Both the position numbers and the translations under genes were made by a program. Below, piece by piece: positions 28,801-36,007 of a DNA stretch of 64,000 bases. Below the pieces are notes generated by a model. It made no database searches and had not been told where the DNA came from. It saw only the letters and a list, made by a program, of their open reading frames with translations. Within the stretch, counting starts at the first letter, position 1. Every line of letters starts with the position of its first letter. Source of the stretch: Glaciecola nitratireducens FR1064 (GTDB lineage: Bacteria; Pseudomonadota; Gammaproteobacteria; Enterobacterales; Alteromonadaceae); contig NC_016041.1 of assembly GCF_000226565.1 (NCBI RefSeq), positions 372,001 through 436,000 of the forward strand, read 5' to 3'.

Positions 28801-29668
28801 CCAAGTTAAATTTGAAAGCTTTCCAAATGATGACGGTTTAAGAATAGAAGATATTCAAATTAATGGTCCGAATGGCCAAGTTCATGCAAACGGTCAATGG
28901 TATAAACGAAACGGTGATCACTATACGTTTATTAATGGTGACTTGAAAAGTGACGATTTCGGCGAGTTCCTGAAAGATTTTCAATTCGATTCAGGGATTA
29001 AAGACAGTGAAGCGGTCATGGACTACGCCTTTACGTGGAAAGCCTCCCCTTTCGACTTTTCATTTGACTACTTAGACGGTGAAATGCAGTGGGAATTAAC
29101 TGACGGTTATATTACTGAACTGAGCGACAAAGGGTCACGTATCTTTACTTTATTGAGTTTAGACTCGCTCGTTCGAAAGCTCAGTTTAGATTTTAGAGAT
29201 GTATTCGCGAAAGGGTTTTTCTACGACGAAATGCAGGGTAGCGTGCAAATTACCGAAGGTAAGGCTGATACGCGGGATACCAAGATAGACGGCGGCGCGG
29301 GTGAGATGGAAATATACGGCTACACTGATTTAGTTGCTAGAGAACTCAACTATAATGTTAGTTTCACGCCTAACGTCACTGGTAATCTGCCAGTACTTGT
29401 CTATTTTATGGTAAACCCTCCGACGGCTCTTGCTGCACTCGCATTAGACCAAGTATTGACCTCAGCCAAAGTCATCTCTAACGTCAATTACAGCATCACC
29501 GGTACGTTGGAAGAGCCTATTTTAATCGAAACGGGAAGAGAAAGTACCGAGGTTGCTCTTCCTGCCAGAAGAGACGAATTACCTGAAGTTGACCAAGGCT
29601 TTGTTCCACCTACATCAGAAGACACCCTGATGATGGATGTAAATGATGGTGAACAAAAAGGATCGTAG
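25802..29668 (+). CDS. yhdP: YhdP family AsmA-like phospholipid transport protein
   Basis: A very large (1288-residue) envelope protein with one N-terminal transmembrane helix (about residues 13-36). A long periplasmic beta-rich repeat body of the DUF3971/AsmA-like type follows. YhdP, TamB and YdbH in E. coli are bridge-like proteins that move phospholipids between inner and outer membranes. Homology and identical position after rng support the name. The start is a GTG at 25802 overlapping the rng stop. The length is close to E. coli YhdP (about 1266). Confidence 0.92.
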   Translation: MKKVSSVATYIVRKLWTLIAITLVVFALLMSLLRYSLPYLNDKKQIFEDFAQTEYGVGLEIQSISASWQGVGPVLVLEGVTLEQSEKSPIELNINNIYVEIDFWDSLLTRQFSSKNFSLDGLVLDIDLQQMESSNNDFPILDALEGLFLEQLQTFSLVNSEVSISGANNRQSFDIANLSWINKGERHQGSGLISVSELATNSAVFVIDLKGRADNFDGTIYAKADELDVSPWINEFSALESELLEGRANFEFWADINRKSITKVYGNIKPTRFIWKQDEVDLTSGIESGIFVAQPADNKWLFNVKDLTLSVYDKTLKTNWKGSISKQGEIQVQAADSFEISPLLPIVGLFNGGLLEQFNAIQPTSTISDLAFQKRPKGVSAHFKMHDIQWSASDSVPGIKGLQAEFSWHKNIGSIQLIGKDVAIAADNIFPEALSIDNVNLPIQFYQSDDSWIVSSASGVIALPETSISPVFEYQIDNAFLSLAADIGELDVSHIRRFLPLEPFLGNGVSQYLNNAFYANGKIESAQVLWHGAFSQFPFDQNQGIFQANVAIKQADFSFASNWPGITKLDLNLAFENLGLSMQSSEAALGKVRISTLRAYIPLLTKGADLIIEAMATGTGDEVSNLLKNSSLSEGLGKILSKDILVSNRLSTQLSLHIPLDAPENTSASGIVRLPDNDVQIPSLLLQLDNVDGRVIFDNDKVVFSDLKANLLGQPIIAEFNGANSDTEYRFNVGLDGNWDLSPLVPYVSDELGEYVTGRGAWSSSINVAIGKEDFSYMATLFSKLDEVNSILPPPFDKIKDDKKTLKLEVNGNPQASNITLAFGEQVKFDGILPHKELQFSRAHLAIGETDFVGRGVGFSISANLPQIRLGPWYQSISALLAGVSKDSQTDRKPIFDAPQRIFIETENLILAGQTLTDVNATVKTVDSNWILDVVSDEAKAQITFHNRWVEEGIEIDADFVRFDNWVEQDKQVRPEIEPQTLPRIRLNCQDCRVFGNRLGQVKFESFPNDDGLRIEDIQINGPNGQVHANGQWYKRNGDHYTFINGDLKSDDFGEFLKDFQFDSGIKDSEAVMDYAFTWKASPFDFSFDYLDGEMQWELTDGYITELSDKGSRIFTLLSLDSLVRKLSLDFRDVFAKGFFYDEMQGSVQITEGKADTRDTKIDGGAGEMEIYGYTDLVARELNYNVSFTPNVTGNLPVLVYFMVNPPTALAALALDQVLTSAKVISNVNYSITGTLEEPILIETGRESTEVALPARRDELPEVDQGFVPPTSEDTLMMDVNDGEQKGS

Positions 29669-29720
29669 TTAGCATGATATTATGTATCTCAAATATGAAT
29701 TTCACTAATGGCTTATATTT

Positions 29721-30554
29721 ATGACTGACCTTGTTGCTATTCAAATAAGTTCAACACCAAGCATTGAACAAAACTTGATACTCGTTGAACGACAGCTTGC
29801 GGCCTTGCCTGAGAAAACGCAATTAGTCGTTTTACCAGAATGTTTTGCTTGTTTTGGTACGTCTAACAAATCGCAAATCGAGATCGCAGAACAAATTGAT
29901 CATGGCCCAATTCAATCGGCATTGTCCACATTATCAGAGCGTTATAATAAATGGATTGTTGCCGGTACGGTTCCAATAAAGCCAAGTGATGCAGAGGCTG
30001 GCAAGAGCGATCGGACAAAGTTTTATGCGGCAAGCCTGGTTTATAACAACGACGGTGTTCGTGTTAGTCGGTATGACAAAATCCATTTATTTGATGTTAG
30101 CGTGAACGACAATACGGGCCGTTACAAAGAGTCGGCGACGACCTTGCCTGGTGAAAAGGTCGTTACTTTCGATAGCCCGTGGGGGACGGTTGGACAAATA
30201 ATCTGCTATGACGTGCGCTTTCCCGAGTTAATTCAGCAAATGCCACAATTAGACGTGCTGGTAGTTCCCAGCGCTTTTACTCGCCGCACAGGCGAAGCGC
30301 ACTGGCACGCCTTACTGCAGGCCAGAAGTATCGAAAATCAGTGTTATGTAGTAGCATCTGATCAAACAGGCGTTCATAATAACGGGCGCGAAACCTATGG
30401 GAATAGCTGTATTTATTCTCCTTGGGGTGAACTACTCGCTAACCTACCTGCAAACGAAGGTTGGGTAGCGGCTAAGTATGACAACGTATTATTGGCTAAT
30501 ATCCGCAAAGAAATGCCAATACAACAACATAAAAATAATAGGAAACCATTTTGA
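29721..30554 (+). CDS. Nit-type carbon-nitrogen hydrolase (possible deaminated glutathione amidase)
   Basis: A 277-residue amidase of the nitrilase superfamily with the complete catalytic triad: Glu40 (in VLPEC), Lys120 (in YDKIHLFD) and Cys162 (in [10 protein letters not shown]). The pattern is that of the Nit1/Nit2-like branch, which hydrolyses deaminated glutathione or omega-amides such as alpha-ketoglutaramate. The exact substrate cannot be fixed from sequence. It lies 52 bases after yhdP and overlaps tldD by 4 bases, an arrangement common in Alteromonadales. Confidence 0.88.
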   Translation: MTDLVAIQISSTPSIEQNLILVERQLAALPEKTQLVVLPECFACFGTSNKSQIEIAEQIDHGPIQSALSTLSERYNKWIVAGTVPIKPSDAEAGKSDRTKFYAASLVYNNDGVRVSRYDKIHLFDVSVNDNTGRYKESATTLPGEKVVTFDSPWGTVGQIICYDVRFPELIQQMPQLDVLVVPSAFTRRTGEAHWHALLQARSIENQCYVVASDQTGVHNNGRETYGNSCIYSPWGELLANLPANEGWVAAKYDNVLLANIRKEMPIQQHKNNRKPF

Positions 30555-31996
30555 GCCAATCTGTCGAACACAATCTTCTTACGGCCTCAGGGATTGATAA
30601 AAATAGGCTCTCTTCATTGTTAGAAGACGTGTTTTCTCATCAAGCTAACTTTGCCGACTTATATTTTCAATCTAGCCAGCACGAAAGCTGGGTATTGGAA
30701 GACGGGATCGTGAAAGACGGAAGTTACAATATAGAGCGTGGGGTAGGCGTGCGCGTCATATCGGGTGAAAAAACAGGATTTGCTTACTCAGATGAAATTT
30801 CAAGTCGCGCATTAGAAGATGCTTGCAAGGCTGCTCGAGGAATAGCACCGGCGGGCGGCACTCAAAAAATAGAGCGGTTCTCAAGTGCCAAGCTCAAATC
30901 CCTATATACTGAACAAAATCCAATCTTAACAATGCAGGACAGTGAAAAGATTACGCTCCTGCAAACTGTTGATCGCTATATTCGCAAAGCGGCCCCTCAT
31001 GCAACCCAAGTGGTTGTTAGTTTAACGGGGGTGTATGAAGAAATCTTGGTTGCAGCTACTGACGGCACTTTTGCTACCGATATTCGACCGCTCATTCGCT
31101 TAAATTGTTCTGTATTGCTTGAAAAAGACGGTAAGCGAGAACGTGGAAGCGCGGGTGCGGGTGGGCGTAGAACCTATGAGTACTTTCAAAGCATAAGCAG
31201 CGACAACAAGCCTTTGTATGAAAAGCTTGCAGACGATGCAATTCATATGGCACAAGTTAACTTAGCTGCGGTTCCGGCGCCAGCGGGTTTAATGCCAGTC
31301 GTACTTGGCAATGGTTGGCCTGGTGTGCTTTTGCATGAAGCGGTTGGTCACGGTCTTGAAGGAGACTTTAATCGTAAAGGTGCCTCAACGTTTAGCGGTC
31401 GCATTGGCCAACAGGTTGCAGCGAAAGGCGTTACGGTAATCGACGATGGCACAATGTCTGACCGTCGTGGTTCGCTGTCTGTAGATGACGAAGGCGTTAA
31501 GTCGCAGCGCAATGTCTTGATTGAAGACGGTATTTTAAAAGGCTACATGCAAGACAAACATAACGCTTCCTTAATGGGTGTTAGTCCAACGGGTAACGGC
31601 AGACGCGAGAGTTATGCGCACCTGCCTATGCCGCGCATGACAAACACTTATATGCTCGGCGGTCAGCATCGTCCTGAGGATATTATTGCATCAGTAGAGA
31701 AGGGGGTTTACGCACCTAACTTTGGTGGTGGTCAGGTTGATATTACGTCTGGAAAGTTTGTATTTTCAACGTCTGAGGCGTATTTAATCGAGAATGGCAA
31801 AGTAACCACACCCATCAAAGGGGCAACATTGATTGGCAATGGACCTCAAGTAATGCAAAAAATATCGATGATAGGCAATGATTTATCATTAGATATGGGC
31901 ATTGGCGTTTGCGGTAAAGACGGTCAGTCTTTACCTGTTGGGGTTGGACAGCCCACGCTTAAAGTAGATGAACTCACGGTGGGCGGGACAGCCTAG
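30551..31996 (+). CDS. tldD: Metalloprotease TldD
   Basis: Zinc metallopeptidase subunit that works with TldE/PmbA to degrade unfolded peptides and, in some bacteria, to mature peptides such as microcin B17 or process the CcdA antitoxin. The 481-residue protein has the active-site motif HEAVGH at residues 262-267, typical family length, and conserved MTNTYMLGG and [11 protein letters not shown] segments. It starts with TTG overlapping the nit stop. The partner pmbA/tldE is not in the window. It converges with the next gene on the minus strand. Confidence 0.97.
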   Translation: MSQSVEHNLLTASGIDKNRLSSLLEDVFSHQANFADLYFQSSQHESWVLEDGIVKDGSYNIERGVGVRVISGEKTGFAYSDEISSRALEDACKAARGIAPAGGTQKIERFSSAKLKSLYTEQNPILTMQDSEKITLLQTVDRYIRKAAPHATQVVVSLTGVYEEILVAATDGTFATDIRPLIRLNCSVLLEKDGKRERGSAGAGGRRTYEYFQSISSDNKPLYEKLADDAIHMAQVNLAAVPAPAGLMPVVLGNGWPGVLLHEAVGHGLEGDFNRKGASTFSGRIGQQVAAKGVTVIDDGTMSDRRGSLSVDDEGVKSQRNVLIEDGILKGYMQDKHNASLMGVSPTGNGRRESYAHLPMPRMTNTYMLGGQHRPEDIIASVEKGVYAPNFGGGQVDITSGKFVFSTSEAYLIENGKVTTPIKGATLIGNGPQVMQKISMIGNDLSLDMGIGVCGKDGQSLPVGVGQPTLKVDELTVGGTA

Positions 31997-32014
31997 CAAA
32001 CAAGATAAAACCAC

Positions 32015-32040
32015 GGGACTATGATTTATCTCTTAGTCCC
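32015..32040. terminator. Possible bidirectional terminator between tldD and the MBL gene
   Basis: GGGACTA (32015-32021) and TAGTCCC (32034-32040) form a perfect 7-base stem with a 12-base loop at the convergent ends of two genes, overlapping the 3' end of the minus-strand gene. U-runs on either side are weak, so termination is a guess. Confidence 0.4.
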
Positions 32041-32792
32041 AGTTTCTTTCCTAACAGCTTTCCCTTCAGCATTCTAATGATTGCCACTTTGTTAGTTTCA
32101 GGCTGCGTGGGCGCATCGATAAGCAACTGAGCGTAATCCTCGTCTGTTAGCGTTAACTCCCCAACATGAGCCATCATGACTGAATTCGGCTGCAAAGACT
32201 GCAGTTTGAGTAGCGACTGTTTGTATAACTCAGGTAGGTAAACTGGAAAAGGTGGGGACAATTTGCTTTTCACTTTAACAATAAGATCTGCAACATAAAT
32301 GCGCTTGCTTGGAATATGCATTACTGACAAGTCTCTATCGGTGTGCCCGGGAGTCTCAAAAACCTGCCAATCGTCAAAACCTGGAATGAATTGTTTATCC
32401 GTAAGAGTGAGATCAGGATGTAAATGTGCAGGATACCAAATGTTCTTTCTTGGCCTATTCATCTTGCCGGCGACCCAAAGCGCTAATGAAATATCAATGA
32501 TATGAGCAAGCTTGCCTTTGACACCTTCGTACCACTGCGTCTGTTTCTCGCAACTGATAATCTTACAGCCTGTTTTTTTTCTCAAGTAATGAGCGCAACC
32601 GGCGTGGTCTGGATGCATGTGCGTTACGACGACAACTTTTAAGTCGCTAAGCGGGCGTTTCAGCTCATCACTGAAAAACGTCTGTAAGCATGCAAAGTCG
32701 GCTTTTGAGCAGCCGTCAAGTAGCATGCACTTGTCGGGGTATTCAACTAAGAATATATTTTGTATAAAGCCTTTTAAGACGTGGATCTTCAT
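32019..32792 (-). CDS. MBL-fold metallohydrolase
   Basis: A 257-residue enzyme of the metallo-beta-lactamase superfamily. The zinc-binding motif H58-M-H60-P-D62-H63 is intact, with further His/Asp ligands in FETPGHTD and near MMAHVGE. Members include glyoxalase II, lactonases and other hydrolases. Nothing visible selects among them, though the HTDRDLSVMHIPSKRIYVADLIV part is typical of general hydrolases in this group. No signal peptide, so probably cytoplasmic. It is followed on the same strand (upstream in map terms) by yebG after a 117-base gap. Confidence 0.85.
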   Translation of the reverse strand: MKIHVLKGFIQNIFLVEYPDKCMLLDGCSKADFACLQTFFSDELKRPLSDLKVVVVTHMHPDHAGCAHYLRKKTGCKIISCEKQTQWYEGVKGKLAHIIDISLALWVAGKMNRPRKNIWYPAHLHPDLTLTDKQFIPGFDDWQVFETPGHTDRDLSVMHIPSKRIYVADLIVKVKSKLSPPFPVYLPELYKQSLLKLQSLQPNSVMMAHVGELTLTDEDYAQLLIDAPTQPETNKVAIIRMLKGKLLGKKLGLRDKS

Positions 32793-32851
32793 CGCAGTAA
32801 TAACTCGATTAACTCATTAGACCAGTCTTATCTTACTCTTTTATTTGGACA

Positions 32852-32889
32852 CTCACTAATTATCTTCGTGATGATTATTTATTAGTGAG
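32852..32889. repeat. Inverted repeat between yebG and the MBL gene
   Basis: CTCACTAAT (32852-32860) and ATTAGTGAG (32881-32889) are perfect 9-base arms around a 20-base loop, downstream of yebG on its strand. No U-run follows on the minus strand, so a regulatory or attenuating hairpin is as likely as a terminator. Confidence 0.35.
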
Positions 32890-32909
32890 AGTCGTAGTCC
32901 GTTAGCGAG

Positions 32910-33206
32910 CTATTTCTTTTTCTTTGCCGCGGGTAGCTCGACAACATCGGCTGATTCGACTTCAAGTATGCCTTCAATTTCAGCGCCTTTCATAATCTTC
33001 ATTACAGACTCTTTGTTTTTAGATAACAAAATGCCTAGCTCTTCAGAAAGTGCTTCATTTAGTTCGATGCCTTTTGCTGCAAGATACGCGCTGAGATTGT
33101 CGGCAACCTCCAACATTTTGTCGTATTTGTCCGCCTCTTTTTTGTCGGTCGTTACCAATTTCTCAACTCCTTTATGCTGAACCACATACTGGGTGATAAC
33201 TGCCAT
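32910..33206 (-). CDS. yebG: DNA damage-inducible protein YebG
   Basis: A 98-residue small protein of the YebG family, induced by DNA damage in E. coli and of unknown mechanism. The N-terminus MAVITQYVVQHKGVEKLVTT and the KKEADKYDKMLEVADNL segment match the family closely, and the tail is Lys-rich (AAKKKK). A GGAGG ribosome-binding site lies just before the ATG. A textbook LexA operator sits about 55-75 bases upstream, so SOS control is well supported. Confidence 0.93.
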   Translation of the reverse strand: MAVITQYVVQHKGVEKLVTTDKKEADKYDKMLEVADNLSAYLAAKGIELNEALSEELGILLSKNKESVMKIMKGAEIEGILEVESADVVELPAAKKKK

Positions 33207-33261
33207 GCTGGCCTCCGTTATTTTTTAATAAATAAATCTACGTTGCACACTATACATTAAT

Positions 33262-33281
33262 TACTGTATAAATAAACAGTT
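33262..33281 (-). promoter_or_regulatory. LexA operator (SOS box) of yebG
   Basis: TACTGTATAAATAAACAGTT has the invariant CTG-N10-CAG with an AT-rich core, nearly the E. coli consensus. It lies 56 bases upstream of the yebG start. A TATAGT hexamer between it and the gene, on the minus strand, could be the -10 of the controlled promoter. Confidence 0.9.
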
Positions 33282-33454
33282 TGTTAATTGCATTCATTGT
33301 CTAATCCTATTATCTGAAGCACTAAAATACTTGTTAGCTTATTTGAACTATTAAGTCGCTTCAAGAGTTTAAGTATCTTTAGTCAGTGTTGTGCTTTATA
33401 GCTTTTGCTACAAGCGCGCTTTAAATTAACAGCTGGACCTAAGATATATATCTC

Positions 33455-34054
33455 ATGGTTCACAGAAGCCTTAGACCGGAGTCATTTATCCAATTCCAGT
33501 TTTCCAATGTTAAAGGTATCATTTTTGATTTGGACGATACGTTGGTACAAACAACGTTAGATTTTGCCGCAATAAAGCGTGCAATCGGGTGTCCAACATC
33601 AGACGATATCTTAACTTTTATCCATAATTTAGCTTGCGATGAACGAAAAGCGGAAGCCAATCAGGTCGTGCTTGAGCACGAGCTACAGGATGCGCAAACC
33701 TCGGTGTGGTTGCCCGGTGCCGAGGCTTTTGTTGCTTTAGCAAAACAACATGCTCTGCCACTAGCCATCGTGACTCGCAACTGCAGACAGGCGACAGAAA
33801 TAAAACTTAATAATAATAGTATCGCTATAGAGCACGTTATTACTCGCGAAGACGCGCCTGCAAAACCCGACCCGACGGCATTGCTTAGTATTGCAAATAG
33901 TTGGCAAATTGAGCCATCAGATATTGCCTATTTAGGTGACTATATTTATGACATTCAAGCTGCTCATAATGCTGAAATGCAGGCTTGGCTGTATAAACAT
34001 CAAGTAGGAATTGACGACTACAAAGCGTGCTTATCCTATATTGCTAAAACTTAA
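33455..34054 (+). CDS. HAD-superfamily hydrolase (phosphatase)
   Basis: A 199-residue haloacid dehalogenase-like protein. Motif I, DLDDT, is at residues 25-29, with the nucleophile Asp25 and general acid Asp27. Motif II lies in LAIVTRN, and motif III/IV in AKPDPTALL and YLGDYIYDIQAA. The cap is the small helical type of subfamily IA, as in phosphoglycolate phosphatase or 5'-nucleotidases. The substrate is not predictable. It is divergent from yebG, with the shared upstream region containing the SOS box nearer yebG. Confidence 0.9.
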   Translation: MVHRSLRPESFIQFQFSNVKGIIFDLDDTLVQTTLDFAAIKRAIGCPTSDDILTFIHNLACDERKAEANQVVLEHELQDAQTSVWLPGAEAFVALAKQHALPLAIVTRNCRQATEIKLNNNSIAIEHVITREDAPAKPDPTALLSIANSWQIEPSDIAYLGDYIYDIQAAHNAEMQAWLYKHQVGIDDYKACLSYIAKT

Positions 34055-34245
34055 GCTTTTGATAATTCGGGCAATCTTATTTTGAAAACTTTAATACTAA
34101 AAACACGATTATCCCAGAGTGTATTACTAGCTCATACCCAATTAACATGCCGCCTCTAATTACAACTTTTGTCCAGTTGTTTTCCGCATGGAACTATAGC
34201 AATATATCTTTAGGATAAAGTTAATCGAAAGTGCAAGGAAGCATT

Positions 34246-35994
34246 GTGTTGGTAGAGCATATCAATTTCTCAAACGAGTATATCTATTTATCTATAGGGC
34301 TTTTCATACTAAGCATAATATTGCTGTCTAGTGCCCTCACCTTGTTTCTTCTCTATAAAAAATTACTGTCTAAACATCACACTCTAGCGAGTGACTTAGA
34401 GGTGCTTAATACCCGAAATAAAGAAGTTTTGGAGACACTTCATTTTCAGCAAATTAGCGTTACGAATATAGGCTCTGCGATTCAATCAGTTATTTCTGAG
34501 GAATTTCAGCAACAAAATAGCTCGCTTTTTTTCGCGAATGAAGATAATGAGCGCAGAGAAGCAAAAATAAACAGTTGGCGCAAGGTTTCCGAGCTTGCAG
34601 AGCGCTTGGCCTATTTTGCATTGAGAAATGAAAACAGAGAACTTGCTGAAATTGCCGTGAGCTCTAAAGCTGTTTTTGCACAAAACGAAATGATGTTGAA
34701 ATCGATTCTCAGCTCAAAAGAACAACAGCTCGACCTTGTGCAGCAAGACCATAGCATGCTCAAAATGCCAACAGGCATGCTGGATAAAATTTTGCGAGGA
34801 GCAGTTATTCACGCTTCAAAAGCTGCCAATCCAAACACTATATTGAGCGTGCGATGTGACACAGGCATGAATAGCTTTAACTTTAGCGTGACGGCGTGGG
34901 GTGAAGGGATAAGCAGTCAGGAAGTGCACAACATTAATTTGTCAGTGCGCACCAACCCTAGGTTTCATTTTGCTAAACGCGCACAAGATGATGAAGGCGA
35001 TTTGAATTTAGCCAGCATTCACCGACTTGTTGCTCAATTTGGAGGCTCTGTAAAATTAGCGTGTGCACTTAATTATGCCACTGTCATATATGTTTCTTTG
35101 CCAGCAAGCAAGGACGCTATATCCTCAAATCATGAGCAACCGTCTGCGAAGAATGATTCTTTAAATCCAACTCAGAATATTGAATTTTCAAAAAGTGCAA
35201 ATGCTGTCGTTGCTGGTAAATCAAAAATTCTGATCATTGATCAAAATAATACTAGCCAGATGATAGTGCACAGGGCATTGCAATCGAACTATCAATGTTT
35301 CGCATGTACCTCACCCTTAGAATCGATGCAAGTGATCCATAATTTGCAGCCAGAGCTGATTCTAATTGACCAAATTTTACCAGACATGGACCCCCTAGAG
35401 CTGTTAAAGCTTATTCGCAAAAACCCACAAACTGAACATACCCCTATTGTGGTTTGCTGTGGCATAGCAGCGCAAAGTTTTCGCTTATCTGTATTACGCT
35501 TGGGAGCGAGTTGCATCATCGAAAAACCGCTGCGTCCAACCGAATTGCAACTAACTGTAGCGAGCTTGTTAGAGCAACAGCAGCGAGTTGCTGAAAAAGT
35601 AGATGAAAAGCTCTCCGAATACCACAGTCAACAGTTAGCGGTTCCGCAAGCGTCGGCCTTTGAAAGCGACAAAGATAGCCGTTTTATTGTTCGTTTTAAT
35701 GAAATGATGGACGAAAATTTTGCTAATGAACAGTTTACAAGAGAAATAGCTGCCCAGCATATGAACGTGTGTTTTCGCACTTTAAATCGAAGATTAAACG
35801 AATATTATTCGCATAACTTCAAAGAACATTTGAAAAAATATAGATTAGAGAAAGCCAAACACTTGTTAGCCAAAGGGCACTCGATCAATGAGGCTTCGCT
35901 AGAAGTTGGGTTTAGTTCAGCTTCATACTTCAGCACTTGTTTTAAAGCGGAGTATGGTTTTGCGCCATCAAGATTGGTAGCGCACTGTGCTTAA
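34246..35994 (+). CDS. Membrane-anchored degenerate sensor/response-regulator with AraC-type DNA-binding domain
   Basis: One polypeptide of about 582 residues. It has an N-terminal transmembrane helix (about 10-38), a coiled-coil/DHp-like part and a HATPase-like region (about 170-290). A receiver domain follows (about 327-445, Asp375 and Lys427 present), then a C-terminal AraC/XylS helix-turn-helix pair (about 485-580). The ATPase-like part lacks the N-box Asn and has WGEG where DxGxG is expected, so kinase activity is doubtful. In the receiver the switch Thr/Ser is Cys405. The start is GTG 34246, six bases after AAGGA; GTG 34231 is an alternative. Target genes are unknown. Confidence 0.75.
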   Translation: MLVEHINFSNEYIYLSIGLFILSIILLSSALTLFLLYKKLLSKHHTLASDLEVLNTRNKEVLETLHFQQISVTNIGSAIQSVISEEFQQQNSSLFFANEDNERREAKINSWRKVSELAERLAYFALRNENRELAEIAVSSKAVFAQNEMMLKSILSSKEQQLDLVQQDHSMLKMPTGMLDKILRGAVIHASKAANPNTILSVRCDTGMNSFNFSVTAWGEGISSQEVHNINLSVRTNPRFHFAKRAQDDEGDLNLASIHRLVAQFGGSVKLACALNYATVIYVSLPASKDAISSNHEQPSAKNDSLNPTQNIEFSKSANAVVAGKSKILIIDQNNTSQMIVHRALQSNYQCFACTSPLESMQVIHNLQPELILIDQILPDMDPLELLKLIRKNPQTEHTPIVVCCGIAAQSFRLSVLRLGASCIIEKPLRPTELQLTVASLLEQQQRVAEKVDEKLSEYHSQQLAVPQASAFESDKDSRFIVRFNEMMDENFANEQFTREIAAQHMNVCFRTLNRRLNEYYSHNFKEHLKKYRLEKAKHLLAKGHSINEASLEVGFSSASYFSTCFKAEYGFAPSRLVAHCA

Positions 35995-36007
35995 GTTGCC
36001 CTAAGAA

